The position numbers and the translations under genes were made by a program. Below, in pieces: positions 49,405 through 58,492 of a stretch of 64,000 bases of DNA. Numbering within the stretch: position 1 is the first letter of the stretch; each line of letters opens with the position of its first letter. The DNA lies in contig NC_022663.1 of assembly GCF_000157895.3 (NCBI RefSeq), positions 2,108,001 to 2,172,000 on the forward strand. Reading direction: 5' to 3'. This stretch comes from Mycobacterium kansasii ATCC 12478 (GTDB lineage: Bacteria > Actinomycetota > Actinomycetes > Mycobacteriales > Mycobacteriaceae). The notes below the pieces were generated by a model. That model was not told the DNA's origin and ran no database searches. It saw nothing but the letters and a program-made list of their open reading frames with translations.

Positions 49405-51681
49405 ATGCCTGAGCAAGCCCCGACCGAACACACTCCGGAGATCCCGCTGGGGTCCTGGCTGGCCGACCTACCCGACGAACGGCTGATCCAGCTGCTGGAA
49501 CACCGCCCGGATCTGGCTCAGCCGCCACCCGGCAGCATCGCCGCACTGGCAGCGCGCGCCCAGGCCCGGCAGTCGGTCAAGGCCGCCACCGACGACCTCG
49601 ACTTCCTGCGACTGGCGGTGCTGGACGCCCTGCTGGTGCTGCAAGCCGACACCGCGCCCGTGCCGATCGCCAAGCTGCTCTCGTCGATCGGCGACCGCGC
49701 CGCCGAAGCCGATGTGACCGATGCGCTGGCCGACCTCAAGAAACGAGCCCTGGTCTGGGGCGACAGTGCGGTGCGGGTCGCCGCCGACACCGGCACGGCG
49801 CTGCCGTGGCACCCGGGCCAAGTCACCCTCGAATACGGCTCGCGCACCGGCGAGCAGATCGCCGAGTTGATCGCCGGGCTCGACGAGGCCCAGCGTGAGG
49901 TGCTGGAGAAACTCGTCGAAGGATCACCGATGGGGCGCACTCGCGACGCCGCACCGGGCGCTCCGCCGCACCGCCCGGTGCCCCGGCTGCTGGCCACGGG
50001 GCTGCTGCGGCGTGTCGATGCTGAGACGGTGATCCTGCCCCGCCAAGTCGGGCAGGTGCTCCGCGGCGAGGAACCAGGTCCGATGCAGCTGACGGCGCCC
50101 GATCCGGTGGTGGCCACCACCGCGCTCCGCGACGTCGACGCCGCGGCCGCCGGAGCTGTCATCGACCTGCTGCGCGAGATCGACGTTCTGTTGCAGAACC
50201 TCAGCGCCACACCGGTTCCCGAGCTACGCACCGGCGGGCTCGGCGTACGCGAAATCAAGCGGCTTGCCAAGGCAACCGGGATCGACGAACCACGTCTGGG
50301 TCTGATCCTCGAGGTGGTGGCCGCGGCCGGGCTGATCGCCGGCGGCATGCCTGAGCCGCTGCCATCCCACGGCGAAGGCCCCTATTGGGCGCCGACGCCG
50401 GCCGCCGACCGATTCGCCGACATGTCCCCGGCCGAGCGGTGGCACCTGCTGGCCCGCACCTGGCTCGACCTGCCGGGCCGGCCGGCGCTGCTCGGTAGCC
50501 GCGGCCCGGACGGCAAACCGTATGCCGCCTTGAGTGATTCGCTGTTTTCGACGGCGGCGCCGCTGGATCGGCGGCTGTTGCTGGGGATGCTCGCGGAGCT
50601 GGCTGCCGGTGCCGGTGTCGATGCGGCAACTGCGTCGGCGGCCCTGATCTGGCGCCGTCCGCGGTGGGGCCGGCGATTGCAGCCGGGGCCGGTCGCGGAT
50701 CTGTTGACCGAAGGCCACGCGCTGGGTCTTGTCGGTCGCGGTGCGATCAGCACGCCCGGCCGGGCACTGCTGAACAGTGATCGAGACGCTGGGAACCCCG
50801 CCCCGGTGGTCGATGCGATGACGCGGGCGCTACCGAAGCCGATCGACCACTTCCTGGTACAGGCGGATCTGACCGTCGTGGTACCGGGGCCGTTGCAACG
50901 CGAACTCGCCGATCAGCTGGCCACGGTGGCTACTGTCGAATCGGCCGGTGCGGCAATGGTGTACCGGGTCAGCGAGCAGTCCATCCGGCATGCGCTCGAC
51001 GTCGGCAAGAGCCGCGACTGGATGCACGGGTTCTTCGCCGGCCACTCCAAGACACCGGTGCCGCAGGGACTTACCTACCTGATCGACGATGTCGCACGCC
51101 GTCATGGGCAACTCAGAATCGGCATGGCCGCGTCGTTCGTGCGGTGTGAGGACCCCGCACTGTTGGCCCATGCCGTGGCCGCCGCCGGGGACCTGCAGCT
51201 ACGGGCCCTGGCGCCGACGGTCGCGGTGTCACCCGCGCCCATCGCCGAGGTGCTGGCCGCCTTGCGGAATGCGGGCTTCGCTCCGGCCGCCGAAGATTCC
51301 ACCGGCGCGATCGTCGACGTCCGCCCGCGCGGCGCCCGCGTACCCGCACCGAACCAACGCCGGCCCTACCGCCCGCCGCCGCGGCCCAGCAGCGAGACGT
51401 TGCACGCGGTGGTCGCGGTGTTACGTAAGGTGACGGCGGCGCCGTTCGGCAATATCCGCGTCGACCCGGCCGTCGCAATGTCGCTACTGCAGCGCGCAAT
51501 TAAGGACGAGGCTACGGTGTTGATCGGCTACCTCGACGCCGCCGGCGTGGCGACCCAGCGGGTGGTGTCACCGATCGCCGTCCGCGGTGGGCAGCTGATG
51601 GCCTTCGACTCGTCGTCGGGGAAGCTGCGTGACTTCGCCATCCATCGCATCACCTCGGTGATGTCGGTCGACGACCGATAA
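49405..51681 (+). CDS. Helicase-associated (XPB/Ssl2-like) protein (Rv0862c-like)
   Basis: 758 residues. No Walker A or DExH box is visible, so it is not itself an ATPase. The C-terminal part (about 440-740), with [15 protein letters not shown], resembles the helicase C-terminal-3 domain family found next to XPB helicases; [33 protein letters not shown] is WYL-like (nucleic-acid or ligand-sensing). The next gene is xpb, 43 bp away on the same strand, as in M. tuberculosis, so the two likely act together in DNA repair. Confidence 0.85.
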   Translation: MPEQAPTEHTPEIPLGSWLADLPDERLIQLLEHRPDLAQPPPGSIAALAARAQARQSVKAATDDLDFLRLAVLDALLVLQADTAPVPIAKLLSSIGDRAAEADVTDALADLKKRALVWGDSAVRVAADTGTALPWHPGQVTLEYGSRTGEQIAELIAGLDEAQREVLEKLVEGSPMGRTRDAAPGAPPHRPVPRLLATGLLRRVDAETVILPRQVGQVLRGEEPGPMQLTAPDPVVATTALRDVDAAAAGAVIDLLREIDVLLQNLSATPVPELRTGGLGVREIKRLAKATGIDEPRLGLILEVVAAAGLIAGGMPEPLPSHGEGPYWAPTPAADRFADMSPAERWHLLARTWLDLPGRPALLGSRGPDGKPYAALSDSLFSTAAPLDRRLLLGMLAELAAGAGVDAATASAALIWRRPRWGRRLQPGPVADLLTEGHALGLVGRGAISTPGRALLNSDRDAGNPAPVVDAMTRALPKPIDHFLVQADLTVVVPGPLQRELADQLATVATVESAGAAMVYRVSEQSIRHALDVGKSRDWMHGFFAGHSKTPVPQGLTYLIDDVARRHGQLRIGMAASFVRCEDPALLAHAVAAAGDLQLRALAPTVAVSPAPIAEVLAALRNAGFAPAAEDSTGAIVDVRPRGARVPAPNQRRPYRPPPRPSSETLHAVVAVLRKVTAAPFGNIRVDPAVAMSLLQRAIKDEATVLIGYLDAAGVATQRVVSPIAVRGGQLMAFDSSSGKLRDFAIHRITSVMSVDDR

Positions 51682-51724
51682 TGGAACCCATGACCCGACC
51701 ACCCGATTGCCGTGGAGCGCTCTT

Positions 51725-53374
51725 GTGACCGACGGGCCGTTGATCGTGCAGTCCGACAAGACGGTGCTGCTCGAAGTCGACCATGACCTGGCCGGTGCCG
51801 CACGCGCCGCTATCGCGCCGTTCGCCGAGCTGGAACGCGCGCCCGAGCATGTGCACACCTACCGGATCACCCCGCTCGCGTTGTGGAATGCCCGTGCCGC
51901 CGGGCACGATGCCGAACAGGTCGTCGATGCGCTGGTCAGTTTCTCCCGCTACGCCGTGCCACAGCCGCTGCTGGTCGACATCGTCGACACCATGGCCCGC
52001 TATGGGCGGCTGCAATTGGTCAAGAATCCCGCACACGGCCTGACCCTGCTCAGCCTGGACCGTGCCGTGCTCGAGGAAGTGCTGCGCAACAAGAAGATCG
52101 CACCGATGCTCGGCGCCCGCATCGACGAGGACACCGTTGTCGTCCACCCCAGCGAGCGGGGCAGGGTCAAGCAGCTGTTGCTCAAGATCGGTTGGCCCGC
52201 AGAAGATCTCGCCGGCTACGTCGACGGTGAGGCGCATCCGATCAGTCTGCACGAGGATGGCTGGCAGCTGCGGGATTACCAGCAGATGGCCACGGACTCG
52301 TTCTGGTCCGGCGGCTCCGGGGTGGTGGTTCTGCCGTGCGGCGCGGGCAAGACCCTGGTCGGTGCGGCCGCAATGGCCAAAGCCCAGGCCACCACCCTGA
52401 TCCTGGTCACCAACATCGTGGCCGCGCGGCAGTGGAAGCGCGAGCTGGTCGCCCGCACCTCGCTGACGGACGACGAGATCGGCGAATACTCCGGTGAGCG
52501 CAAGGAGATTCGGCCCGTCACCATTTCGACATACCAGATGATTACCCGTCGCACCAAGGGCGAATACCGGCATCTGGAACTCTTCGACAGCCGCGACTGG
52601 GGGTTGATCATCTACGACGAGGTGCATCTGCTGCCGGCGCCGGTGTTCCGGATGACCGCAGACCTGCAGTCCAAGCGGCGACTCGGGCTGACCGCCACGT
52701 TGATCCGCGAAGACGGCCGCGAGGGCGACGTGTTCTCTCTGATCGGCCCGAAGCGCTATGACGCGCCGTGGAAAGACGTTGAGGCCCAAGGCTGGATCGC
52801 ACCGGCGGAGTGCGTCGAAGTTCGAGTGACGATGACCGACAACGAGCGGATGCAGTACGCGACGGCCGAGCCCGAGGAGCGCTACCGGCTGTGCTCGACT
52901 GTGCACACCAAAATTGCTGTGGTCAAGTCGATTCTGGGCAAACACCCCGGCGAGCAGACCCTGGTGATCGGCGCCTACCTGGATCAGCTCGAGGAGCTGG
53001 GCACCGAGCTGAACGCTCCCGTTATCCAGGGATCGACGAGGACCAGCGAACGCGAGGCGTTGTTCGACGCCTTTCGCCGCGGCGAGATCGCGACGCTGGT
53101 GGTGTCCAAGGTGGCCAACTTCTCCATCGACTTGCCGGAAGCCTCTGTGGCGGTTCAGGTCTCGGGCACTTTCGGTTCGCGTCAGGAGGAGGCGCAGCGG
53201 TTGGGCCGGCTGCTGCGGCCCAAGTCCGACGGCGGCGGCGCCATCTTCTACTCGGTGGTGGCTCGCGACAGTCTCGATGCCGAATACGCCGCGCACCGGC
53301 AGCGGTTCTTGGCCGAGCAGGGCTACGGCTACATCATCCGCGACGCCGACGACCTGTTGGGCCCGGCGATCTAG
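51725..53374 (+). CDS. xpb: XPB/ERCC3 family DNA repair helicase
   Basis: 549 residues from GTG 51725. Domains: N-terminal damage-recognition-like region, then RecA domains with VLPCGAGKT (Walker A), IIYDEVHLL (DEVH), LTATLIREDGREGD (motif III and the XPB-specific RED motif), and VSGTFGSRQEEAQRLGRLLRP (motif VI). It is a 3'-5' helicase as shown for the M. tuberculosis enzyme. TTG at 51707 would add six residues. The stop overlaps the convergent thiolase-like stop (CTAG shared). Confidence 0.94.
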   Translation: MTDGPLIVQSDKTVLLEVDHDLAGAARAAIAPFAELERAPEHVHTYRITPLALWNARAAGHDAEQVVDALVSFSRYAVPQPLLVDIVDTMARYGRLQLVKNPAHGLTLLSLDRAVLEEVLRNKKIAPMLGARIDEDTVVVHPSERGRVKQLLLKIGWPAEDLAGYVDGEAHPISLHEDGWQLRDYQQMATDSFWSGGSGVVVLPCGAGKTLVGAAAMAKAQATTLILVTNIVAARQWKRELVARTSLTDDEIGEYSGERKEIRPVTISTYQMITRRTKGEYRHLELFDSRDWGLIIYDEVHLLPAPVFRMTADLQSKRRLGLTATLIREDGREGDVFSLIGPKRYDAPWKDVEAQGWIAPAECVEVRVTMTDNERMQYATAEPEERYRLCSTVHTKIAVVKSILGKHPGEQTLVIGAYLDQLEELGTELNAPVIQGSTRTSEREALFDAFRRGEIATLVVSKVANFSIDLPEASVAVQVSGTFGSRQEEAQRLGRLLRPKSDGGGAIFYSVVARDSLDAEYAAHRQRFLAEQGYGYIIRDADDLLGPAI

Positions 53375-54516
53375 GTCGACAGGATGGTGGCTGACGCGGT
53401 GCCGGGGGCGCCGTATACCTGCGCCAGGCCGACGCGCGGGTTGCCGGGCACCTGACGTTCGCCAGCCGTACCCCGCAGCTGCCGCACCAGCTCGTGCACC
53501 TGCCGTAACCCCGACGCGCCGATGGGCTCACCGTTGGCGATCAACCCGCCGTCGGTGTTGACCGGGATCGAGCCGTGGATCTCGGTGGCACCGTCGGCGA
53601 CCAGCTTCTCCTGCTCGCCGTCGGCACACAGCCCGGTCTCGGCCATGTGGATCACCTCGGCGCCGGCGTCGGTGTCCTGCAGTTGCGCGACGTCGATGTC
53701 GTCGGGTCCGATTCCCGCGGCCTCGTAGGCGGCTCGAGCCGCGTACACCGTCGGTGCGGCGTCCTCGTCCAGCGCAGCCGATGTGGCGTGTACTTCGTAG
53801 GCGCCGTAGCGGCGGGTGCGGATCTCGCATGCCCGTACATACACCGGTTTGTCGGTGAACGTGTGCGCCATGTCGGCGCGGCACATGATGACCGCGGCGG
53901 CGCCCTCGTCGGGCGCACAGAACATGTACTGGGTCAGCGGATAGTTGAGCACCGCCGAGTTGAGGATCTCGCTCTCAGGAATTGCCTTGCGACGGAACGC
54001 ATTCGGATTCATGGCGCCGTTGCGGTAGTTCTTGGCGGCGACCTTGGCCAGCGTGGCCCGGGAGATGTTGTGGTCATGGAGGTACTTGTTGGCTTTCATG
54101 CCGAAGAATTTGGTGGTGACGAACTGACCATTCTGTGCATACCACTGGGGCAGCGCGAGTTTGGCGGGGTCGTCGGTAAAGGCACCACGCGGGTGTTTGT
54201 CCATGCCGATGGCGATGCCGATGTCGTACTTGCCCAGCCGGATGGTGTCGGCGGTCTGCTGGACGGCGCTGGCCGCCGTGGCGCACGCGTTGAACACATC
54301 GGTGAACGGGATGCCGGTCAGTCCGACCAGCCGGGTCACCGCGTCGGGGTTGGACACCTCGTGGCTGCCGCCGAACCCGAACTGAATGTCCTTCCATTCC
54401 ACACCGGCGTCGGTCAGCGCGGATCGGATGGCCTCGGCGCCCATCTGCATCGCGGTCTTCTCGAACCTGCCGAACGGATGCAGGCCCACGCCGATGATCG
54501 CCACCTCGTTGCCCAT
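53371..54516 (-). CDS. Thiolase-fold lipid-transfer protein (SCP2-type)
   Basis: 381 residues from ATG 54516. The reactive Cys lies in FNACATAASAV; DTDAGAEVIHMAETGLC and NTDGGLIANGEPIGASGLRQ are thiolase C-half motifs. The C-terminal second Cys (CxG) of true thiolases is replaced by GAPGTA. This fits the Ltp family, which in steroid degradation works as an aldolase with a DUF35 partner. The DUF35 gene precedes it with a 2-bp gap. Not at this place in M. tuberculosis. Confidence 0.88.
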   Translation of the reverse strand: MGNEVAIIGVGLHPFGRFEKTAMQMGAEAIRSALTDAGVEWKDIQFGFGGSHEVSNPDAVTRLVGLTGIPFTDVFNACATAASAVQQTADTIRLGKYDIGIAIGMDKHPRGAFTDDPAKLALPQWYAQNGQFVTTKFFGMKANKYLHDHNISRATLAKVAAKNYRNGAMNPNAFRRKAIPESEILNSAVLNYPLTQYMFCAPDEGAAAVIMCRADMAHTFTDKPVYVRACEIRTRRYGAYEVHATSAALDEDAAPTVYAARAAYEAAGIGPDDIDVAQLQDTDAGAEVIHMAETGLCADGEQEKLVADGATEIHGSIPVNTDGGLIANGEPIGASGLRQVHELVRQLRGTAGERQVPGNPRVGLAQVYGAPGTASATILST

Positions 54517-54518
54517 CG

Positions 54519-54965
54519 TCAAAGTCCTTCCTGGCCCTTTGAAACCGGCCGGAACGCGAATGTCATCACCTCGTTGCCGTCGTCATCGGCGAAAAGCGGC
54601 ACCATGGTGAGTTCGACCTCCTGGCCGAACTGCAGCTTGGCCGGGTCGTTCTCGGTCAGCCGGCCCTCGACCCGGATGACCGCCTCCTCTCCCAGACCGA
54701 GCTGGACCAAGCCCATGCCGAACGGCACGAAATCCTTGCCGGCCGGCCCGGCATAGGGCGGGCCGGGCGGGAATCCCTGCGTGGTCCATGCCACGAGGGT
54801 GCCGCGGCGCGGCAACGACACCTCGCTCATGTCCGCGCCGCTGCAGCGCGGACACCACTGCTGCACGGGGAAAGTCGTGGCACCACAGTCCCCGCAGCAA
54901 CTGCCGATCAGCTGCGGGTTGTCGTTCGGCCAGGTCGAGATGTCGGGGGCCAGGGCCTTCTGCAT
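54519..54965 (-). CDS. OB-fold/DUF35 zinc-ribbon acyl-CoA-associated protein
   Basis: 148 residues from ATG 54965. The rubredoxin-like zinc ribbon is CCGDCGATTFPVQQWCPRC; the OB fold follows (GTLVAWTTQGFPPGPPYAGP, VEGRLTENDP, FGQEVELTM). Such proteins partner thiolase-fold Ltp enzymes. Stop and the next start are 2 bp apart, so the subunits are probably made together. Confidence 0.88.
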   Translation of the reverse strand: MQKALAPDISTWPNDNPQLIGSCCGDCGATTFPVQQWCPRCSGADMSEVSLPRRGTLVAWTTQGFPPGPPYAGPAGKDFVPFGMGLVQLGLGEEAVIRVEGRLTENDPAKLQFGQEVELTMVPLFADDDGNEVMTFAFRPVSKGQEGL

Positions 54966-55163
54966 CGCGCAATCCTTCGTCGTCGGCCGCAGAATAATAC
55001 GCTTTACCGAACAGTACAACAGCATTCAAACAGAGTGGAAATATCATTCTCGTCATCTGCGAAGCGCTGGACCGACCGCCGCCGACGGCGGACTCCGGGC
55101 CCTTCGCTATCTTCTCCAGATCGCCCCTGCCGACGAAACTGAACTCCATGTGAGGACCCGACG

Positions 55164-55457
55164 ATGCCTGTCACGGTGATACTTGAACTCAAGCTCAAAC
55201 CCGAAGCGGTGCCCGCGGCGCGCGAGGTCATGAGCCGGGCATTGCAAACCACCCGGGCGTTCGACGGCAACCTCGGTACCGACGTGCTGGTCGATCAAGA
55301 CGACGAAGCCCACTGGCTCATCTACGAACTCTGGGACACCGTCGAGCACGACGAGGCCTACCGCAGATTTCGCGCCGGCGAAGGCCGGCTGACGGAGCTT
55401 CCGCCGCTGCTCGCCGCGCCTCCCGTCAAGACCAGGTACGTGACGACCGACATCTGA
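55164..55457 (+). CDS. Antibiotic-biosynthesis-monooxygenase-fold (ABM) protein
   Basis: 97 residues, ATG 55164 behind GAGGACC. A dimeric alpha/beta barrel of the ABM/YgiN type: VILELKLKPEAVPAAREVMS, the first strand-helix, and DEAHWLIYELWDTVEHDEAY. The heme-degrading (IsdG) and quinone monooxygenase members share this fold; no heme ligand is clear. It may act with the nearby FMN/FAD oxygenases. Confidence 0.83.
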   Translation: MPVTVILELKLKPEAVPAAREVMSRALQTTRAFDGNLGTDVLVDQDDEAHWLIYELWDTVEHDEAYRRFRAGEGRLTELPPLLAAPPVKTRYVTTDI

Positions 55458-55486
55458 CAGCAGCACCCGGCACATTCGGCAGGCAA

Positions 55487-56470
55487 TCAACTCAGCGCCG
55501 GAATCACTTCACGTTCGAAAAGCTCGATGCCCGAACGGTCGTAGGCGGCCTCGGGAAAATAGCAAATGGCGTAGTCACACCCGAGGTCGCGGGTCTTGGC
55601 CAGCTGCTCGATCACCTGTTCCGGCGTGCCCGTCGCCGCATCCGAAAGGCCCGCGACCATCGAATCCACCAGCGTCTCAGGCACATAGCCGACCAGGCGG
55701 TCGCGCACCCGCTGCAACCGATCCTTGACATCGGTCTCCGAGGTGCCGACGACGGCGGTGAAGTTGGATGAGCGAACGATGGCGTCGAAGTCGGTCCCGA
55801 GTTCGCGGCAATGCTGAGCCAGCAGTTCCGACTTTCGGGCGAATGCGGTGGGCTCGGGTGTGAAGTTGGTGTACTGGGCATACTTCGCCGCGATGCGTAG
55901 TGTCACCTTTTCCCCGCCGCCGGCAATCCATAGCGGAATACCGCCGGCTTGCAACGGCTTTGGCGCTACTATTGCACCGTCTACCCGGTAGTGCTCCCCG
56001 GTGAAAGTCACCTTTCCGTCGCGCCAGGCGTCCCGCATGATCTGCACACCCTCGTCCAGGCGAGCCAACCGTACCTTGGCCGACGGAAACCCGTAACCGT
56101 AAGCGCGCCACTCATGTTCGTACCATCCGGCGCCGATACCCATCTGGATCCGGCCGCCGGAAATAATGTCAGCGGTGGCCGCGACCTTGGCCAGGTAGAC
56201 GGGGTTGCGGTAGCTCATCGCGGTGCACATCTGTCCCAGCTTGATCCGCGACGTGGTCGCGGCGTATGCCGCCATCAACGACCACGCCTCATGAGTGGCT
56301 TCATCGGTCGGCAGCGGGACGGTATGAAAGTGGTCGTAAACCCACAGTGAATCCCACGTGCTTCCGTCCGCATAGGTAGCAAGGTCGCGCATGACAGCCC
56401 AATGCTTTTCGGGCGGGATGCCGACCAAATCCATTCGCCAGCCTTGCGGGATGAAAAGTCCGAAGCGCAT
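55487..56470 (-). CDS. LLM-class (probably F420-dependent) oxidoreductase
   Basis: 327 residues from ATG 56470. TIM-barrel luciferase-like fold: MRFGLFIPQGW, WDSLWVYDHFHTVP, LGQMCTAMSYRNPVYLAKVAATAD and GAGWYEHEWRAYGY are typical of TIGR03560-type LLM proteins of mycobacteria. F420 rather than FMN is the common cofactor there (family inference). The TetR gene lies 21 bp upstream on the same strand. Confidence 0.87.
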   Translation of the reverse strand: MRFGLFIPQGWRMDLVGIPPEKHWAVMRDLATYADGSTWDSLWVYDHFHTVPLPTDEATHEAWSLMAAYAATTSRIKLGQMCTAMSYRNPVYLAKVAATADIISGGRIQMGIGAGWYEHEWRAYGYGFPSAKVRLARLDEGVQIMRDAWRDGKVTFTGEHYRVDGAIVAPKPLQAGGIPLWIAGGGEKVTLRIAAKYAQYTNFTPEPTAFARKSELLAQHCRELGTDFDAIVRSSNFTAVVGTSETDVKDRLQRVRDRLVGYVPETLVDSMVAGLSDAATGTPEQVIEQLAKTRDLGCDYAICYFPEAAYDRSGIELFEREVIPALS

Positions 56471-56491
56471 AGCTGGGACTTTAGCCCGATG

Positions 56492-57031
56492 TCACGCACC
56501 TAAGGCGGCTAATGCCGCTTCCACCGAGCAGGTTCGCAACTCCAGGTGCGGCGCATCGGGAAACTGCAGACAACAGTCCTGCAATCCGCCGAATGCCACC
56601 ACCGCACGAGTCGCCTGCGCAAGCGTCGGCATGGGGCCAAAGACCAGCTTTCCCAGCCGTTCGCGCCAGCCCAGCACCGTGTCGACAAGCCCGAGATCGG
56701 CCAGCATCGTCAATTCGGCCACCACCAGCATGAGGTCTTCGCGGTGCCGGTAGTGGAAATCGAAATAGCCCTCCAGCAACTCGCGGGCATTGGTGTCGCC
56801 GCGGTTCTCCCGATCGGCGACGAATCGCTCACCCTCTTCGATCAGCGGCACCACAATGCTGCGCACCAGGTCCTCTCGGGAGCTGAAATGGTAGTAGAGC
56901 GCGGGTTTGGTGATCCCCAGCTCGTCGGCGATGTCTTGCAGGCTGGTGCGCTGCACGCCCTGGCGCAGGAAGAGCACGCGGGCTACCTCTTGGATACGTT
57001 GCCTGGTGTCCGACCTGGGCTTGGTCACCAC
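56492..57031 (-). CDS. TetR-family regulator
   Basis: 179 residues from GTG 57031 (GTG 57028 is possible). HTH: DIADELGITKPALYYHFSSRE at about 31-51; the C domain binds an unknown ligand. It is divergent from the FAD monooxygenase, and two inverted repeats fill the 72-bp gap, so it probably represses both sides. The LLM gene follows it. Confidence 0.88.
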   Translation of the reverse strand: MVTKPRSDTRQRIQEVARVLFLRQGVQRTSLQDIADELGITKPALYYHFSSREDLVRSIVVPLIEEGERFVADRENRGDTNARELLEGYFDFHYRHREDLMLVVAELTMLADLGLVDTVLGWRERLGKLVFGPMPTLAQATRAVVAFGGLQDCCLQFPDAPHLELRTCSVEAALAALGA

Positions 57032-57045
57032 GCCAGCGTAACTGA

Positions 57046-57061
57046 CTTACCGATAGGTAAG
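57046..57061. promoter_or_regulatory. Palindrome CTTACC-GATA-GGTAAG, candidate TetR operator
   Basis: Perfect 6-bp arms around GATA lie 15 bp upstream of the TetR start and 43 bp upstream of the monooxygenase. A second inverted pair TTTAC-N9-GTAAA is at about 57076-57094. Both fit a TetR-controlled divergent promoter. Confidence 0.6.
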
Positions 57062-57103
57062 CACCTGTGCTAGCTTTACGGACGTTAAGTAAACGAGGAC
57101 GTC

Positions 57104-58315
57104 ATGCGCATATTGATCTCGGGCGCCAGCATCGCAGGTCCGGTCCTGGCGTACTGGCTCGCCCGGTACGGCTTTGATGTCACCGTGGTCGAACGCGCCC
57201 CGCAATTACGCAAGACCGGCGGCCACGCCGTCGACCTGTTCCGGCCGGCCATGGAGATCTCGGAGAAGATGGGGGCATTGCCGCAGATCGAGGGACTGGC
57301 CACCGGCACCAGCCGACTAACGCTGTATCGCCAAGGCGCCCAACGACCCACGCGGGTCGACCTCACCAAGATCGTCGCCGCCGCTTCCGACCGGCACGTG
57401 GAGATCATGCGTGACGATCTGAGTGAGGCGTACTACCGCGCCGGCCGCGACCATGTCGAGTATCTTTTCGGCGACTCGATTACGGCCATATCATCCGATG
57501 GCGACGTGACTTTCGAGCATGGCAAGGCGCGCAGGTTCGACGTGGTCGTCGGCGCCGACGGGCTGCACTCGAACGTGCGGCGCCTGGTCTTCGGTGCAGA
57601 CTCCGGACGCATCCAGTTCCTGGGCGGTTACCTTGCGGTGCTGTCGGTGCCGAAAACACTTGCCCGCGAAGGAGAATCAATAGCTCACCTGGGCCCGGGC
57701 CGCATCGCCATGATCTACACCGCGCGCCCACTGGACGATGCGCGCGCATTGTTCATGTTCCGCAGCAAGCAGCAATTGCGTTATCACCACCGAGATATCC
57801 TGCGGCAGAAGGCGTTACTGCGCAGCGCGATTTCCGGGATGCACCCGCAGGTGGACGGCTGGCTCGACGAGCTCGACCGCACACCCACCTTCTACTTCGA
57901 CTCGATCACGCAGTTGCAGCTCGACAGCTGGTCGCGCGGGCGGGTCACCCTGGTCGGGGATGCCGGATACTGCCCGGGTCCCGCGGTCGGCGGCAGCACC
58001 AGCATCGCCGTGCTGGGGGCCTACATACTGGCCGGAGAACTGGCGCAGGCGGGTGCAGACTACGTAAGCGCGTTCGCGGCCTACGAGCAACAGATGGCGG
58101 ACCCGGTACGTCGCAGCCGCACGTTTGCCCAAGCGATGGCGAAGAGCATCGTGCCGGGCTCCGCGACGGGTGTGTGGGCGTTGACCCGCGGCGCGCGGCT
58201 GGTCTCACTGCTGCCCGCCCGGCTCACCCGGTCGGTCGCGGCGCGGAACACCAAGGGCGTGCGACTCTATGACTCGATGCGGTTCAAGGAGTACAGCGAG
58301 CTAACCCGCAGTTAG
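57104..58315 (+). CDS. FAD-dependent aromatic/polyketide monooxygenase
   Basis: 403 residues from ATG 57104. The FAD motif is ILISGASIAGPVLAYWLARY; the NADPH/FAD DG motif is VVGADGLHSNVR; the second FAD motif is VTLVGDAGYCPGPAVGGSTS. This is the TetX/PHBH class that hydroxylates aromatics or inactivates antibiotics. Likely induced by the ligand of the neighbouring TetR protein. Confidence 0.9.
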   Translation: MRILISGASIAGPVLAYWLARYGFDVTVVERAPQLRKTGGHAVDLFRPAMEISEKMGALPQIEGLATGTSRLTLYRQGAQRPTRVDLTKIVAAASDRHVEIMRDDLSEAYYRAGRDHVEYLFGDSITAISSDGDVTFEHGKARRFDVVVGADGLHSNVRRLVFGADSGRIQFLGGYLAVLSVPKTLAREGESIAHLGPGRIAMIYTARPLDDARALFMFRSKQQLRYHHRDILRQKALLRSAISGMHPQVDGWLDELDRTPTFYFDSITQLQLDSWSRGRVTLVGDAGYCPGPAVGGSTSIAVLGAYILAGELAQAGADYVSAFAAYEQQMADPVRRSRTFAQAMAKSIVPGSATGVWALTRGARLVSLLPARLTRSVAARNTKGVRLYDSMRFKEYSELTRS

Positions 58316-58492
58316 CGGGCTCGCGACACTTAGCCTGCCGCGACGACACGACGAAAACCATAGCAACGGCCGAAGTTTCGACGCGGATCGGCGTTCCGGC
58401 GACGCCCCCGGGCCGCGAGCCGCCGAAGATGTGCCGCAGGTGGGGACCTTGGCCTCTATAAGGCCGGCTGACCGGACCGTAGCCTCGCCTTC

